64,000 nt of DNA from Setaria digitata (GCA_003640385.1 RCAB01000002.1:620001-684000); one strand, 5' to 3'. Counted from the first letter of the stretch, positions 13,001-26,589 are shown. A program made the numbers and translations. Notes: generated from the sequence alone by a model not told the origin.

Positions 13001-15897
13001 AAAATAATCAATGATTTAAAAGAATTTTTATAAAGTGATTTATCACTTTATAAAAATGCTCATAAAAATCAGCACTGTCAAAATGTGAACAAATATTCAT
13101 TTATTAAACTATTCTTTCTATTCCATAATACAGCTAAACTAAAATCGAATGAGGAAATTTTGAAAAACCAGGAAAAAAACTAACATTTGTAAGTTCAACA
13201 TAACGGAAGAAATGAATAACAGGAATTTCAAGAAGAGAAGGAAGGACATATTTAACAGCAAGTCGAAATGTTTTACCTCCTGGAGTTATACTGTGTGCTC
13301 GGTCCTCCAACTGAAAAAAGAAATATTATATATATGTATTATACATATGTAAAGGACTGGGGAGAATTTTATTGCAATTTACAATTTCTGGTGTTAAACA
13401 GCGATTTCAAGTAAAGTCAATTCTAAACAATACCAGAAAATGATTCAAAGAATGTCAGACTTACCATAAAGAACTGCTCGTATTTCGAATCATTCAGCAC
13501 TTTCTCTATTACGGCTGTCAACGAATTTTTGAACAAATCCTTAAAATAATAATACGTTATAACATACGTCTAAATACAGCCTGTGCGTCGTAAATCATAA
13601 ATGATGGGCTATGAGGATTTGGAAAATAAATATTTAATTTTGATAAACTATATTAAACTTTTAAACATACCATATAGGCAATATAAACGTCAAATTCATG
13701 AGCTTCGGCAAGTTCCCATAGACCGGCTCCTACGCATGGGGTATCCGACATTTCTATTGCATCTTCAAGCATTCGCTGGACCTTAACTGTCAATTCATGC
13801 AGTTCCAAAATATTGCCGAACAGTTCATCAAGATAATGCTGAAAATAAATTTTATATTTACAACTGAAATCATTAAAAAACACCAGAACATCAAAATTTA
13901 TTGGCCATAAACACAAAGATTTGAAATAAGCAAATCGATTTAATGAAAATTACCTCATCAGAATCCTCGAAAACAGTCTCAAAACGGCGCCGGAAGACAT
14001 GAATGATGAGATTGAGATCACGAAGGTATTGAGCTTCTTCACGATTGAAATCACGTGACACCTGGATTTAGATCCTTTTTGATAAGTGTATAAATAACAC
14101 TTAGTGCACACATGTGGGTAAAATTACAATCTGTGATATTAACAATGACATATAGATACGAAATAAAAATAATACACACCTAACAACTTCTAAATAACCT
14201 GAAAATCACCTCCTCATAGGACATTTCATGTACGATATCCTCAACATTATCAGTCAATATCCCAGCCATTGATGTCTCCTCCTCATTATATAACATTTCT
14301 GTAAGTTCCATTAGACTCTGAAAAAGAAAAGGATCAAAGGAAAACTAAACATAATGGATGACTATAAACAAAGAAGTTGTGCAAGAAATGAAATATACCA
14401 GATGATATACTGCCAAGAAAACAAAAAAGTGGCCAAATGAATTCTAAAACTTATATCCTAAAATTTGCAATTGCGAATTGAGAAAAAACTAGTTCATACA
14501 ACAGTGGTAAGATCACAAAAGAATCGTAGTAATTTATTTCACTCACTGTATCAGCACTTAGCGCAATTTTCAAATTCTGTAAACCAATAGTAGGATCGCA
14601 TTTTCGTATGTTTTTCACATAATTTCCTGTCCACTGAAACCATTAATTATGCCAAAAAAAAAAATGACTTGACTAATCTTCTCTTAAAAAGTTATAATAA
14701 GCTTAAACAAAAAGGCCAGAAATAAAGACGTTTCTCCAATACCTTTAATATATCCGCAGCAATATATTCGATAACCGAAAGCAAATACAACATCACTTCC
14801 TCATCTAATTTGTAACCCAAAAATTCCTAAAACTGCTTTTATTAGAAGCATATTTACAAAAGCCTTAAAAAAGTAAATAAATATAAGCAAATAAATAAAT
14901 GAATAAATTATATATACATACATATATACGTATGTGTATATAATGGCTGCAATGTATGCAAAAATGATATACATTATATATATATATATACAAAAATATA
15001 TATATATATATATGTAATTTATTATATAAACAATACTTTCAGTTTTGGCTGCAATGTATGCAAAAGTGACATTAAGCTTTTCCAGTTTGCATTCCGCTTA
15101 TCGTGAAGTTTTTTCCGTGGGATTCTATGCAGTGCTTCTGGAGTATTTTGAAACTGAAATCGAAAAGTCAGCATAGAGTGAACTATCATATCCTTACCAA
15201 CATAAAAAATCATATATTGTATTAGCATGAGAAGGATAATCTAGACATTTCAGAAAAAGAAGTAACCTGGGTAACCCAATGGAACATGCTTGCTGGCAAT
15301 GTAGTACGCATACTTCGCTCCATATCCTCGATTGTCTGTGGATGACATTCCAACAGCTCAAAAAATAAGCATATTAGTATTTCTTGGATATGTTCAGCAG
15401 CTGCTTGGTCCAATCCAATGCCAGGATGACAGTTATTGGATATCTAAAACTACATACAGTGACAAGATCACATTGGAACAATCGGCAGTACTTCAAACTT
15501 CAGAAATCAGACAGACATGAGTTTTATAATAATGAATATTTCATTACTTGCATAGGAATGAAATAATATTAAGATTGAGCAGACGAAAGAAAGACATCGT
15601 CCCACAACAGTTTGATTTGATTTCACGTGGAAAAACAAAAAAAGTTTTTGAAACAAAAGACTTTAAAATACTTGAAAAAGTATATTTTTGGTTCTTCAGA
15701 CAGTAAATGATGCAAATAAGATAAGGAAATACAATTTGCATTAATAAAATAATGCAGTATAAAAGCTATGTAAAGTGATAACGAAGAAGCGGCACCTGAT
15801 ATATCCTGTCAATGAATACCCTCTGATTCTTCCATTGCAAAAGACGATTAGCTGCTAATGAACGATTAGCGGTACCATCGCCCACACTGATGCTCAT
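7986..15897 (-). CDS. sos-1: Son of sevenless, Ras guanine-nucleotide exchange factor (3' end incomplete)
   Basis: SOS exchanges GDP for GTP on Ras at the plasma membrane downstream of receptor tyrosine kinases and the SH2/SH3 adaptor Grb2/SEM-5. I joined 26 exons whose phases agree throughout and encode about 1,088 residues. Order: histone-fold pair (1-165), DH (about 190-455), PH (about 465-585), REM (about 605-800), CDC25 (about 834-1088). This matches the family order, and residue identity with animal SOS is obvious in every block. The ATG at 15897 gives MSISVGDG; an acceptor about 25 bases upstream suggests trans-splicing. The last exon found ends with a GTAAGT donor at 7985, so more exons must follow, but the end of CDC25 and the Pro-rich adaptor-binding tail were not located. 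Identity is essentially certain; the 3' end and exon 21 boundaries are not. Confidence 0.95.
10208..11535 (-). other. sos-1: SOS exons 16-20: linker and REM domain
   Basis: Exons 11535-11452, 11251-11123, 10976-10818, 10682-10548 and 10361-10208. Landmarks: [16 protein letters not shown] (PH-REM linker), [39 protein letters not shown] and [10 protein letters not shown], then [13 protein letters not shown] supplies the allosteric Ras-GTP site in SOS. The acceptor at 10362-10363 was preferred over an upstream AG because it restores the family sequence and phase. Confidence 0.92.
11633..12434 (-). other. sos-1: SOS exons 13-15: PH domain
   Basis: Exons 12434-12390 (only 45 bases), 12211-12041 and 11771-11633. 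Landmarks are [26 protein letters not shown] and the closing helix with [10 protein letters not shown], matching the SOS PH domain that binds phosphoinositides and contributes to autoinhibition. The two introns contain an A22 run (11985-12006) and a 22-base tandem duplication (11821-11870). Confidence 0.9.
11821..11870. repeat. 22-base tandem duplication in a SOS intron
   Basis: Two identical 22-base copies at 11821-11842 and 11849-11870, separated by six bases, inside the intron between exons 14 and 15. It looks like a recent slippage duplication. Confidence 0.85.
12627..14317 (-). other. sos-1: SOS exons 6-12: Dbl-homology (DH) domain
   Basis: Exons 14317-14210, 14061-13954, 13838-13671, 13539-13465, 13310-13185, 12983-12887 and 12764-12627. 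Landmarks: [17 protein letters not shown], the DIHELSVK-like segment [31 protein letters not shown], and [15 protein letters not shown] at the end. A naive single frame across 12633-12971 is misleading: alignment with SOS needs a small intron (12765-12886) and a frame change, after which the phases fit. Confidence 0.88.
14547..15897 (-). other. sos-1: SOS exons 1-5: histone-fold domain
   Basis: Exons 15897-15796, 15443-15267, 15153-15037, 14826-14743 and 14633-14547, all in phase 0. Landmarks are [18 protein letters not shown] and [11 protein letters not shown] followed by GNYVKNIRK, matching the tandem histone-like folds of animal SOS that bind lipid and pack on the DH-PH module. Intron 3 contains an AT microsatellite and a copy of the end of exon 3. 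Confidence 0.93.
14899..15016. repeat. AT-rich microsatellite containing a copied exon end
   Basis: TATATA/CATATA repeats fill most of SOS intron 3. Inside them, 14944-14967 copies the last part of exon 3 (15046-15069), with 23 of 24 bases identical. Confidence 0.85.
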
Positions 15898-18019
15898 GGA
15901 ATGAACGTGCAGCACAACCTGGAACTAACGCAGTATGCATACGTACTCACATGATTAACAGCAACATACAAGGTGACAAATTCCGAGATACGGAAAAAGG
16001 CATAGGTAAGAAGAAGAGTATTTATAATGCATCAATTAAACGCTTTACCGATCACTTGTCCATCGAAGTGGCCTATTTTATCACCTTGAAGAGATTTTTC
16101 TCTACATACATGATGAGCAAAAGTTTAAGCTCGATTCAGTTTGATTTTCTATCTCTGAACTGTCAAAAATGTTATCGAACAAATGACACACCACTTGACA
16201 ACAGCTACTTCCAGAACAAAAAAACTTGCAGCTCAAAAAAAAATAATAAAGCAGAAAATCTGACCACAATGCATATCACCGACCACTGTCTTCTTCTCTT
16301 TCTCTCTCCCATCCATCCCCTCTCTCTCTCTCTCTCATCCGGTCTGACTGAGTGAACAATCTGTGCTGCCTATCTCAAACCAACTTCAATTTTTGATCAA
16401 AATCTGAATTTGAAAAGCAATCAATTCATCACGCGCATAAAGAGAAAGGGAGACCGAATGTTGAATATTATATCAAAAATGAGAAATGACGGCAGAAATC
16501 GAACCCACAAGACTTGGATTAAAAACGAATACTGGGTCTTAAATGAATGAAAAGTCAACCTTTCGACTGGAATTCTCTCAGGAATGCGTAACGCAATGAA
16601 TCTAGAACTCGGTATAAAATTACAACTTCCTTCTCACGCAATTCTTCCCTGAAGGGTAGGTTAAGTCGTTGACTAACCTATAATGAAAGGTGTCACAAAT
16701 CAGCAGCCATAAATTTAGTTTCTGTTATTATTACGGAAAAGACTTCAGGAAATCCGTCGGCTTATGCGCAAAAGAACTACATAGATTTAATTCTTGACGA
16801 GACTTCTAACCTTAAGCTTAATGACCCATATCCAGGAGTTTTCAACGGTCTCGAAAGCAAAATCACAAACTGAACTGCCACTCTGTGACTGTCGTCCCAT
16901 CTGGCAACAACCGTCCTCCGTTTCTGTACTAAGCAGCTTTTAACTGGCCACCTAATTCCTTCTTATTTCCCAACTAACGAAGTCCTTCAAACAAGCTTTT
17001 AATAGGACAATTTGACTTACAAGCTTGATTAAATAGTAGAGATATTTTATTTGAAAATTAGCGGTAATTCTCCAATCTACATCTTCGGGAAATGCATTCA
17101 TAGCTGAAAGACGAAGAAAGTCTATCAACGAACCAAAAAGATCTTGGAATTGTAACTGTAGACTTTATACTCATGCTAACTGTTACATTAATAATCTGCC
17201 CATATCGAGACAACTTTCATATCCGCATGCCAATTTAGCCAGATTTTATCGGTGTGAGAATAAGTAAGAAACTCCTTTAATTCTAACAGAACCATTATAA
17301 GCATTTCAGATATGTATGGATTTTGAATAGCAAACAAATTAGAGCAAACAAAATACTGCAAATTGCTGATTAAAAACAAATGATTTCGATGTTCAGTTAA
17401 ATTTAAACACCATCATTACTCACGTCAGCACACAGTAACTAACCACCAACGTCTAGCGTCAGACTAAGCTTTCAGCATTAGAAATTGCTAAGTGAAACAT
17501 GGAGGAATAAAAGTTGCACACCAAACATTGTTGACGTAATTTCACAATTGCAAGCTAAAACTTCTCATTCCTAAATTCTGTTCAAAATGGAATAAAAGCG
17601 ATTTTATCCATTTTTTCAACTTCAACGTAGTAAAAATTCGAAAACCAGATGATATTACCAAGAGATGCAATTCACACTATACAAGCCCCTACCTAACCTG
17701 TAGGCCTCGAAGTAGCACTGAATGAATCTATAAACCAGTAAAGATTAAACGAGGTAAAACCTAAAATGTAACCAGAGTCTAAAATAAGAATTAAAATTTA
17801 AAGACTACCATAGGATGAGAAAATATAGGTATCGAATGAGAACTGTTCTGGAAGATGAAATCTGAACCACCTTAATTCTTATAAGTTAATTTTATAATGT
17901 GGCAAAATCTATTGCTGCTGCTGCTGCTTTAGTAAGCGTTTCTTTTTAATGCACAACACCATTGACCAATTGTTTACCATCCTGTACTACAAACTGTTAC
18001 AGACTTTGCAACATTATGA
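15898..18019. other. Intergenic region between SOS and the 566-residue-protein gene
   Basis: Two minus-strand genes are separated by 2.1 kb. A CT-rich microsatellite lies at about 16319-16337. A 134-codon plus-strand frame at 15951-16355 runs into this repeat and has no recognisable content. This stretch should contain the SOS promoter and the 3' UTR of the upstream gene. No RNA gene was recognised. Confidence 0.5.
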
Positions 18020-19355
18020 TTAATCAGCAAATTTAACATTTTCAGTTGCAGGCCTGAAGTGAGCATAAAAATTCTTCAGATCACTGATATGAGTAAAATC
18101 TTCGTTCAACTCCGTATGTAGCAAAGAAAACATTTCATCAAAATCTTCTAGCTTCAAATCAGCAACTTTAGCATCCGATTCAATCACAGATTTTATGTCT
18201 ACACTCGTCTTTGGAAGCCATTCTCTGAAAGATCATGCACATGTAATATATTAAAAGTCAAGCTGTAAAAATTCAACCATATACAGCGGTCAACTAAGCT
18301 AATTGTTTGCTGGGATAAACAACAGAAGAATGAATCCCACATGAAAATACAGTTCACAGTCCTTGCAGCATATGGAAAAAAATTTATGAGCAGATCCGAA
18401 CGAAAAAATGAATTCTGATATTTTACCTGAGTTTCTCAGCGACCTTTGTTCTGGCACTCATTTGGCCTGTGAAAATAATCCAAAATGCATACTTCAATAG
18501 AATTTCTTCACTCCAAGTAAATGGTAAATTTAAATTACCAATATCAATTTCATTTCTAGGCTCTATTGTGACACCGTATAGATTTTCACTTCTAATACCA
18601 ATCTGAAAATTGCCAGACCGGTAACAGCAGCAAAAGCTAATTATGTAGTACATGATAAATGAAAAATAGATACATCCATGAGACTTACCATGAAATTTAA
18701 TAGACAATTTTGTGAAATATTAGGGAATCAAAAACAAAAATGTCAGCTAAAAAAGGAGCTTAAACAGATATTTAACCATAAAAAGTACCAGTAACATTTC
18801 TAGTATCCTGAATATACTAACTGCAAACAAAAACGTTATAGAAAACCGAAAAGAATAACCAAATTAAATTTTTTCTCGTAAGGAAGAAATTTGGATAGTG
18901 GAAATGAAGGACTAAAAGTATCGCGGGGAAATCCTGAATAACCGGATATTGATTTGACAGTGAATAATTTGTTTAATAGCCACGATCGATGCTTGCTTCC
19001 GTTCGATACAAATTGCATATTGGGATCTGTGGCGCAAGTGGCCAGTGCAAAATTCCTTAAAAAAAAAACTTCTAATTTATGATCAAACAAAGATATAGAA
19101 ATATAAATTCAGCAATTTTTAAAATGAAAGCTGAGGTAACTTGAGAAACATTTTCTCTGGACAGGAAAAAAGTCAATTCATATGAGAATATGTATTTTTT
19201 CTATTCAAAATATGGAACGTCACTTTCGATGAAAGCAGGAATGCATCGCAATAACTAAATAGGTCAGAAGAACAGTACCAATGACATCTAGTCACAGCTC
19301 AAGCATAGGCTTAAAGGATAATTATGCACAGCGAGGAATAATAATAGAGGAAATG

Positions 19356-19387
<32 letters not shown>

Positions 19388-22300
19388 AAAAAAACAGATT
19401 ACATGGAGCTCTAACTCAGTTTAGAATCTCGTTCTTTAATAAAACCTAAGTATTATTCATCATACTAGAAACCCTGTCAAAATCTTTTTTAATTTGCTTA
19501 AAATAATTGTTTCAATCTATAACTTACCCAGCTGAAAGAAACGTCATAAGCTGTACGGCACCATATTGGAACATAGTATCCTTTTTTATGCCGCATAAAT
19601 GCATAATCAAACTAAAAACTATTGAAGTGAGCATATTGGATTGTTGATTGGCTGTGGGCAAGCAGCCAATTATGATAGGTGCGAATTTTTGTTTGTTACC
19701 AGATTCATCTTCTGAAATGAAAATTAACGCAGAATGGGTGACATAATCCAACGTATTAAACAGAGTGGCGTGAAACGACGAATCTAAGCAAAATTGAATT
19801 TTTGAATTCTCACATCAATATACAAGAGAATTTTTAACCCTCTATCATTCGCATTAATGGATTATTAACAATAAATTATCAATAAAAATTCAGCAACTGC
19901 GAATAAAATTTGAAAAATAAAAATCTTTTTAAGATTTCAATAAAAGAGATAATTTAGGTTAAGGCAGCCCTCAATACTATTTTAATAATAATTTACCAAC
20001 TTTTTCTATTTAATAACATTTTATTTAATAATAAACTCAGCGTGATGACACAACAAAAACTTATTGTCAAATATAACTTTTCTCATTGTCAAGAAAAACG
20101 GTATATTTTTCACAGGAGGTTTTTCAATTAAAGCCTGAGCTAAGCGCAAAGAAAAAGAAAATTTTATTAAATCATCTAAAGCATGATTTAGCAGCAAAAT
20201 AGCTATTGTTGAAAAAGCGCCACAACAGATAAAAAGACTTAAGATTAGAAAAGTTTTACTGTTTAAATGAATAGTAACAGTTCACATAATTTGACGCTTT
20301 CTTCAAATTGGTTATTTAGTCCAAAACTAAGCAAACAACTCCTCTGACTTGCTCCTGCTTCGTATTTTATTTAGCCACTTACAAAAATTTCCGGGAAATA
20401 AACTGTCAAGCTCCTTTTATTCCGCTAGAATTCATCCCCTTTCTTATTAATCGTGATTTTCAATATTATATTGAATTCTTTTTTTTTTTTTTTTTATTCA
20501 CTACTGATGAAATTTCGAAATAAAGATTTACAAATAATTCAAACACACTTCTTTTTCTCTTTGAGTGAAACAGTGCAAGTTTTCATCGCCCAACAAACGG
20601 AAATAAAAAAACAAATAATTAAGAAAACGCATACCAATGTTGGATGAGCTTCTTTTCAATAATGTAAATGGATTTACAGAACTTCTCATGAGCTGTTGAC
20701 TAGCAAACAGCAACTTAGCTGGAAATTGTGCTTGCTTCTTTCGTGTACAAAGTGGAAATAAAGATTCCATGTTGGCTCGATATGCTCCGACTACTAATCC
20801 ACGCTTTTTTCGTATCTTCCTAACATAATCCTGGAAAACTACTTCCCAAATATATTTGTAAGAAGTGCACTCTACTGATGCACATTTCTCTAAACTTAGA
20901 TTAAGTTCAGTAAATCTGCCATTATATAAAATTCTTCATACAGTTTCGATATTTAATAATTTGTCCATTACCTAAAATGAACAGCAATTTTCCAGCATAT
21001 GATTTTAGACATCAATTTACCTACTTATCTCTACATTAAATTATATGATAGACATTAAACTTGTCTACATAAAAAAACAATTCATTAGCAAATTTTCCTT
21101 AAATATATGGAAATAAAAGTTGTTTGGTCGAACCAATAAAAAACGAAATCTCGAACATGAAATATATACCTATGAGAGGGAGGAAAGAAAAAAGCTGTAC
21201 TGCAAACAAGTCATGTTGCTTAATCTTTCTAACCGAAATATTAGTTACCATTGAATGCTTCAGGACATTTTATACGCATAACTCCGAAGCACTGCTGAAT
21301 CCTTTGATTATCGATCTTATTCTAAGCTTCTTAGCGATTTAGCTCTGAATGGCAACCGAGTAATTCCAAGAACTTTGAATAGAAACATATAGATGAATAC
21401 TTAGGAAAAATATAAGACAAAAACACTTTAAAAGAAAGAAAGCAAAACTTGCTTTCAAGGGAGGTAAATGAACTCTTGAGTAACAACATTAAACCAATTC
21501 TCAAGGAATTCGTTACTTTTGTTTGAGTGGCATGCATTACAAATAAACTCATCATTTCGTATTTTCCTTGCCATACAATTTCACCAACAGGCTTCATTTG
21601 AGCAAAACTTTTCATTTCCCTAAGTAAGCCGCAGACAAGTTAAGCCTAAAAGGAAAATCTTTATGGAAATATTCAGTTACTTCACCAGACCAATTCGTCA
21701 CTTCACATTTTTATGCGACTTTTTTTTCATGTACAACGCTACATTTCTTTTTAAATCAATTCCCAATCAAAATCCATAAACAAACATTTCGAAGATTCCC
21801 TTCCAAATAAGTAATTACATCTCATTGTCTGCTACAAAAGTTAGCTAATTTTTTAATTCAAGTTACCAATATTTTTAAATCCCACAGTACAACTACCTGA
21901 TTCTATTAGTCCTGTGTAAATCCAGAACGGGGAATGTACGACGAAGATATCTTAGGAAACAAGGATGCCTTAGGATGTGAACAAAAAAAAGATATAGGAT
22001 GTCAACAACCAGTTATAGCTAATTAAGTACAATTGTCCGAAAATTAAACTTCGAAACAATTATTTGAGGTCTCTAATTGACTTGTATTTATTGGTTATAA
22101 TTCTGTCGTAAAATATTGATGCCATATATATATTACGTCGAATTTTTTAAATATCATGGAATATCAGTACTTAGATTGCTACTGATGTTAAAACTATTCG
22201 TATAATTGATACTACAATGATAACCGTCTCGCAGAAACAGAATACATATTATAGAACTTAAATCACCAATTTATGTGTATAAAAAGATCATTTAAGGTAA

Positions 22301-25300
22301 AATTTTCTGGGTAAGGATGAAATAGTCTTGCTGGAGAAGAACAACATTGAACTACTATTAGCATTAACAAATTTACTGAAGAAATTTCTGAAATCAATTA
22401 TGCATAAGAACGGAAGAGTTTCGCACGGCAATTCTCAATATAACATTGGCTTGTTGAGACATTTTCGCTTCATATTTGTTTCGGAATATTAGGTTACAGT
22501 AATTTCATGGAAAATTAAATAAATTATGTACGGAATTAAGTACGAAAATACTAAATTTATCAATATACTTTCAACAAACTGTAAACTTCTAATGAAACTA
22601 TTTGTCCTTCAGATTCCTAAAATAAAAAAGTTAAAGTTTTTCCACCAGTTATGATCTTCATTAACGGCATCCATTACATATCATATACAGCTCCTACAAG
22701 CTCAAACGACTCGGAATTTTTATTCTCTGCCAAATATATTTCAACAACTGAAAAAAGAAATCTGGGTAGAACCCAGATAAATTTAGGCTTACTTTTAGTG
22801 ACAAAAAATAAATTTTCAGTCTTTTCTCATTACTCATATTTTTTTCCACTATATAAACTGCTAGAACCACAGCGACTCAGCCGTTAACACTGCTGCACCT
22901 ATTGCAATGACCACAGACACACCTACATAATATGAGGTCTAAGTCAAAATTTCTAGGAAATACATTTTCTTAAAATCATACTGAATTGGAAGCACAAATT
23001 TCTTTCAGGGCAATATTACACAACTATTCAATGAAACGGAAAAAATTTCTAAATGACTGCCGCCAAGTGGAACTATATTAACGATTCGGGTCTGCAAAGC
23101 GTCATATTAGTATCAAAAGAAATAAAATTAATTGACAAATCTTCGGACGTTGTCAACAATTCCCCATAATGCTTCTCTGACAAGAGTAGCTGAAATAACT
23201 TTCTTCAACACGTCTCAAATTATTGAAGATTTTCAAATTTAGAATGCTGATGACGAATAAAAATTGTTTAAATTTTAATGAAATGCTCAAAACTAGTTCC
23301 TTAAATTTACAGTTTAACCCTGATGAAGCGAGGCGTCCTAAACAAACAACATAAATCGATTCACTCCAAATCAAATGAAGTATCAATAACAAACATTTTT
23401 TATGAAGATTTAGAACAATTATATTTAATTGGTTATCCCTGTCAACGAAAGCCCTCTGCAGGATAAAAATAAACAAATAGTAAAAAAGTGCATCCTATTT
23501 TCCTTTATTAAATAATTTATATGAGATTCATCAAGTCTAATAAAGCTTCCAAAACAAATAGATTACTCTTTCTCAGTACGAGGTAGAAATTGAAAACACC
23601 TACCCTAACGTTATCCTGATGGAAAGTTTTAGTACAAACAACAGATGTTATCGAAAAAGTTCTTACTTATACGTAGTACTTACCAGTACTTTAGTTTCCA
23701 TTTTCCTAAATTCCCATAGATTTTATACTTAGCAGTTATCCGTAAATGTTTTTCTCATACATACCCCACAGTTTTCGTATGGTGAGGAAGCACTACATCT
23801 TGTTACAAATTTCCATTTTGAACGTTTTTACGCATAAGAGAAATTCCTTTTCTAACAACAGTGATCAAAATACCAGAATATCTATAAATCGGCTTCGATG
23901 CTGCGCACAGCCTAGTTAAAGAAAAAAAAAGAAAAAAATGGAACAAGTTAATAAATTATTTCTAAAACTATCGGACTTAAGAAATCGGATATCAACAGAA
24001 AAACAGGGAGAAACTATCGCCATTTTAATTCAGTAGTAGTCTGACTTTTCATAGTAGTTCAACTCGTAAATCTACATTAATTAAATACAACTTTTAGGTC
24101 TCAGGAACTACATCTGCTGTAAAATTGCCCAACGAAAAGATAAGAAGCACTCTACACAGTATTTGAGTCCATTCATTTTAAAAACTGAATGAGGAGGTTT
24201 TTATAAAATATAAAATTCTGTTCAGTAGGATGTTTCGTTTTCACACACAAATTTTCCAAGAGAAAGAAATTCGAATTTCCCCAGAAATAAAAAAGAAAAA
24301 AAAACTCTCAAAGAAAATTCTTGTTAGTAAAAGCAATTAATTTTAAACAATTTTTATAGATTTAAGGACTCAAAACAAATTAGAAATTTTGTTAATGTAT
24401 TTTTAGATTTTTATTAGAATTTCCTTATATTATTACAAACGAAACAATGTGTTTCTAATAGAAATAAACACAAAATACAAACCTATGGTAACAACAAAAA
24501 ACGAACCTTTGCTTTTTGAGCTTCATTATGCGATGTTTCAATGATAGAAAGACTGGAAACACCGGCATTTAGTAATCGTTCAGCAAAACGTCTCGAATGT
24601 AAATCAAACATAGCGACATTCATACCACTGAGCGTGGAACCATCTGCTGATTTTGAAAGTAAGACATTCATCAGATATGCTGAAAAACAACTGCACAAAG
24701 GCAGAGAAACTAAAGAAGTTTAAATATGAAGCAAAATAAGAATTTTTCTTTTTTTTGTTTGCAACACTTGATAGCCGCATCAACCCTTTTTTACAATTAG
24801 TTGAAAAAAAAAAAATCACTAGATACTGTTGTTTTATGTTGCGTAATATTATATTTTGCTATCCAATATAACTTTTCATCAGTCTAACTGACACGCATTT
24901 TTTTCTATTTTTGCTTTTTTTTTCCCTGATTTAGAAAACGTTCCAAACTTGACTCAACCCTGAACACTTTAAAATCACAAATATAAGATAACTGTATTTG
25001 CTAAAAACAGTAAATTTTATGCAATATATATGCACAATTTTATAATCTAACCCTTCAATTTATCATCATCACCAATGCCAACGCCTGTACTTCTCGCCAT
25101 TTTGATCTCACTTTCACGCATGTAAAATTCTTGTCGTGATCCAACTTGTACCAAATTTTGTTTCTCGTCACGTCTTGGATTTTCTTTTCGTGGTCTCTGA
25201 CTTTCAGGGTATCGTAGAGAGTTTTCCATGACCTGCGATTGTTCCCTTCCATTCTGTGCAGAATACTTTTCCTCTAATGAAGACTGAAATATATCATCGA

Positions 25301-26589
25301 AGAAAAAAATATAATTCACATCCCATACCCTTCAGAACTGCCAATAGTCAAGCATACGTAACACATCAAATCAAAACTGAATTTTGTAAAGCAAAGATTA
25401 GAATGAACCCTTTCACAGAATCAATAAAAATAAATCGTTATGTATGCTGCAGTGAAATGGAACTTATATTATTGGTTAACTGGGAATCACAACAGTTTTA
25501 TTATATTCAGTTATGAACAAGAGAAGCCGAAGAGATGCGTTATTGACTAACAACACCAGGAACGACGCGCTATGATCTTCGCAGTTCTCAGATATCATTA
25601 TAAAAGAATTACCCAACCTTCACTGTGACATGGGTCGAGTGACATTGTTCAGATGGCAATGGATCGGAGTGTGAGTAGAGATTCGGATACAGCGCAGTCT
25701 GTGCGACTAGGGCAGAAGTGCATGCAGTACTGCAACACTTGTGGATCGCACTGAGAAACATCTTGACAGTGTCCTTTCAGAGAATTCCAAAAAAACGTCG
25801 AAATTGTGTGTAATGGATCTGAAACCTCATGTCAACGTACTCAAATACTACATGTAAGTTCAAGTGTGTACAAGTACAGCACGAATTACCCATATTTCAG
25901 CAAAAACGTCTCTTCGCGACAAAAAATACCGTAATCGAACCATAGTGTCAAGACGCAAGCCGGGACTCTTCGAAGGTGATTTACTAGTGTGTTGTCCTGG
26001 AAATTTGTGTCATATTCCAATATGGAAGGTTTTCTGCCAGTCTGTTTTAGATTTCTCGGTGACGCTAGACGAACAGACTGATGAGGATGTGATAAGACGG
26101 AAGCAAAGAACGAATAAAGCGGTTGCGAATGGCAAGTCTGTAGTGGGAGAGGAAGCAGGTTGATGACGTAAACAGGTTGACGTATTAGCAGAGAAGAGGA
26201 ACGCTGTTTGTCCCGCAGTAACCAAAAAGAATTCGCAAATGACTAGGTTAAATTGCCTCGGGCTAAAGAAGGAGAAGAGCAGTGAAAAAGGAGATATTTT
26301 AGAATGGTTTTTACTTTCTTTTACTGCTTGCTTTGCTTCGTTTTCGGTTCCCTTTCCCTCGCTGCCTGGATGGATAATTTATAATGGAAGGATACAGAGT
26401 GTCATTGTCAAATGCATGTGAGACATTGCAGTTCAGTTCAATTGCTCTCGTTTTTTCTGAAATCAAGGTGAGAAGCAAAAAGTCCGGTTTTATTCCAAAT
26501 ACTGGGTAAGCATACAATGGAAGTGGTGAGAGTATAAAAACCTGACTTGCTCGTTGAATGCTTTCCTGATCAACCACTGGCATCGTCAT
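18020..26589 (-). CDS. Unrecognised 566-residue protein, 11 exons
   Basis: Exons 26589-26542, 25283-25073, 24679-24507, 23091-23025, 22747-22678, 21619-21517, 20830-20635, 19783-19528, 19055-18860, 18602-18427 and 18224-18020 join with matching phase at every junction and no internal stop, ending at TAA 18020-18022. That agreement across ten junctions is strong evidence for a real gene. The first 90 residues are charged and probably disordered (RPRKENPRRDEKQ). The rest is mixed helical with a hydrophobic stretch around SNMLTSIVFSLIMHLCG. Distinctive segments are MFDLHSRRFAERLLNAGV, IRKKRGLVVGAYRANMESLF and FTWSEEILLKYAFWIIF. I do not recognise the family. The start at 26589 is the weakest part: a short in-frame acidic stretch continues upstream without a clear acceptor. 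Confidence 0.75.
19356..19385. repeat. A30 homopolymer in an intron
   Basis: Thirty adenines (thymines on the coding strand) inside the intron between exons 8 and 9 of the 566-residue-protein gene. Confidence 0.9.

Noticed and set aside
15951..16355. 134-codon plus-strand frame
   Set aside because: It ends in a CT microsatellite (LSLSLSS), has no recognisable domain and lies in the SOS upstream region.
16490..16580. tRNA-like T-arm (GGGTTCGATT on the minus strand)
   Set aside because: No matching acceptor stem, D-arm or anticodon arm could be folded around it.
23153..23476. 107-codon minus-strand frame within the 566-residue-protein gene
   Set aside because: Flanking exons 24679-24507 and 23091-23025 join in phase without it; the peptide is dominated by AT-rich hydrophobic codons.
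25864..26163. 99-codon plus-strand frame
   Set aside because: It lies inside intron 1 of the minus-strand gene, is overlapped by an antisense open frame, and has no recognisable content.
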